From an uncultured Oscillibacter sp. (GTDB lineage: Bacteria; Bacillota; Clostridia; Oscillospirales; Oscillospiraceae): 5,355 nucleotides of DNA. The stretch covers positions 1 to 5,355 of the forward strand of contig CAOJHG010000183.1 of NCBI GenBank assembly GCA_948435975.1. The letters are read 5' to 3'. Numbering within the stretch: the first letter of the stretch is position 1; each line of letters starts with the position of its first letter. Shown in pieces: positions 5,124 to 5,355 of the stretch. A model generated the notes under the pieces. It was not told where the DNA came from. It did no database searches and was given only the letters and a program-made list of their open reading frames with translations. The position numbers and the translations under genes were made by a program.

Positions 5124-5355
5124 ACTATAAATCCCTCTTTCTTCCAATATCGTCAAATTCCCGTTTCAAGGCCCGCTCTATGACTGGAATCGCCAAGAGA
5201 AGCGGAACCATTTGTGTCGCAATCAAAATTTGAGCTGATTTTCCGACGCTTCCTTTCTATCAAGGTCTGGGCCTCTCCAGAAATACAAAGTAAAGCCCTG
5301 CATAATAAGTGTCGTCAAAGAAAACATGTAGCTTACAGCCCCAAACTTCTACCTG
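5124..5355. other. Region upstream of glmM without an intact gene; possible remnant of a small membrane protein
   Basis: No full gene is visible. On the minus strand one frame is open from 5348 to its TGA at 5223 and reads like a hydrophobic segment followed by charges (MFSLTTLIMQGFTLYFWRG from the ATG at 5327). A second frame, open from 5256 to a TAG at 5125-5127, also reads as a hydrophobic segment then a charged tail (QMVPLLLAIPVIERALKREF). The two overlap at 5223-5256, so one frameshift would join them into a two-helix protein of about 67 residues ending 1 nt before the glmM ATG. Neither has a good ribosome binding site. A weak promoter candidate is TTGACG (5313-5318), 18 bp, TTTACT (5289-5294). 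It could equally be plain intergenic DNA or the edge of a gene outside the window. Confidence 0.25.

Noticed and set aside
5124..5154. Possible glmM promoter made of TTGACG and TATAGT just before the start codon
   Set aside because: The spacing is 21 bp, too long, and the -10 would sit on the ribosome binding site and start codon region.
5124..5156. TTG-initiated N-terminal extension of GlmM by 11 residues
   Set aside because: The ATG at 5123 has a well-placed GAGGG and gives the family's standard start; the extension contains that ribosome binding site.

Overview
The window reads as ordinary chromosomal DNA from a spore-forming Firmicute, most likely a Clostridia member of the Oscillospirales type. 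This placement is inferred from protein style, not a database search. It rests on a SigH (Spo0H)-like sporulation sigma factor, a TrmK-type tRNA methyltransferase typical of Firmicutes, moderately GC-rich genes, and AGGAG-type ribosome binding sites. All seven convincing genes lie on the minus strand, so transcription runs from high to low coordinates.

Region by region, in the direction of transcription. 5355-5124 holds no convincing intact gene, only two short overlapping open frames with membrane-like character. 5123-3768 is glmM (phosphoglucosamine mutase, cell-wall precursor synthesis). 3737-3708 is a perfect-consensus sigma-A promoter immediately in front of a sigH-like gene (3702-3061). 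Close behind follows a 93-residue zinc-ribbon protein with four CxxC pairs (3023-2742), then a strong intrinsic terminator (2703-2676). A second promoter (2565-2537), embedded in inverted-repeat sequences, starts a four-gene unit: a 69-residue DUF1858 putative redox-disulfide protein (2479-2270), trmK (2202-1504), a short-form NIF3-like dinuclear-metal protein (1520-744), and a YebC/TACO1 translation factor (738-4). trmK and the NIF3-like gene overlap. The NIF3-like and yebC genes are only 5 nt apart and share a ribosome binding site region, so these last three genes are probably translated in a coupled way.

Functionally this is cell-wall precursor synthesis, developmental sigma control, and a tRNA modification/translation unit. 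I found no mobile element, CRISPR array, tRNA or rRNA, and no clearly new system. The points worth a second look are regulatory and small-scale: the sigH promoter touching the start codon, the paired TGAATTCA palindromes and the separate dyad at the second promoter, the altered phosphate-loop motif of GlmM, the conserved-looking zinc-ribbon protein behind sigH, and the possible broken small membrane gene ahead of glmM.
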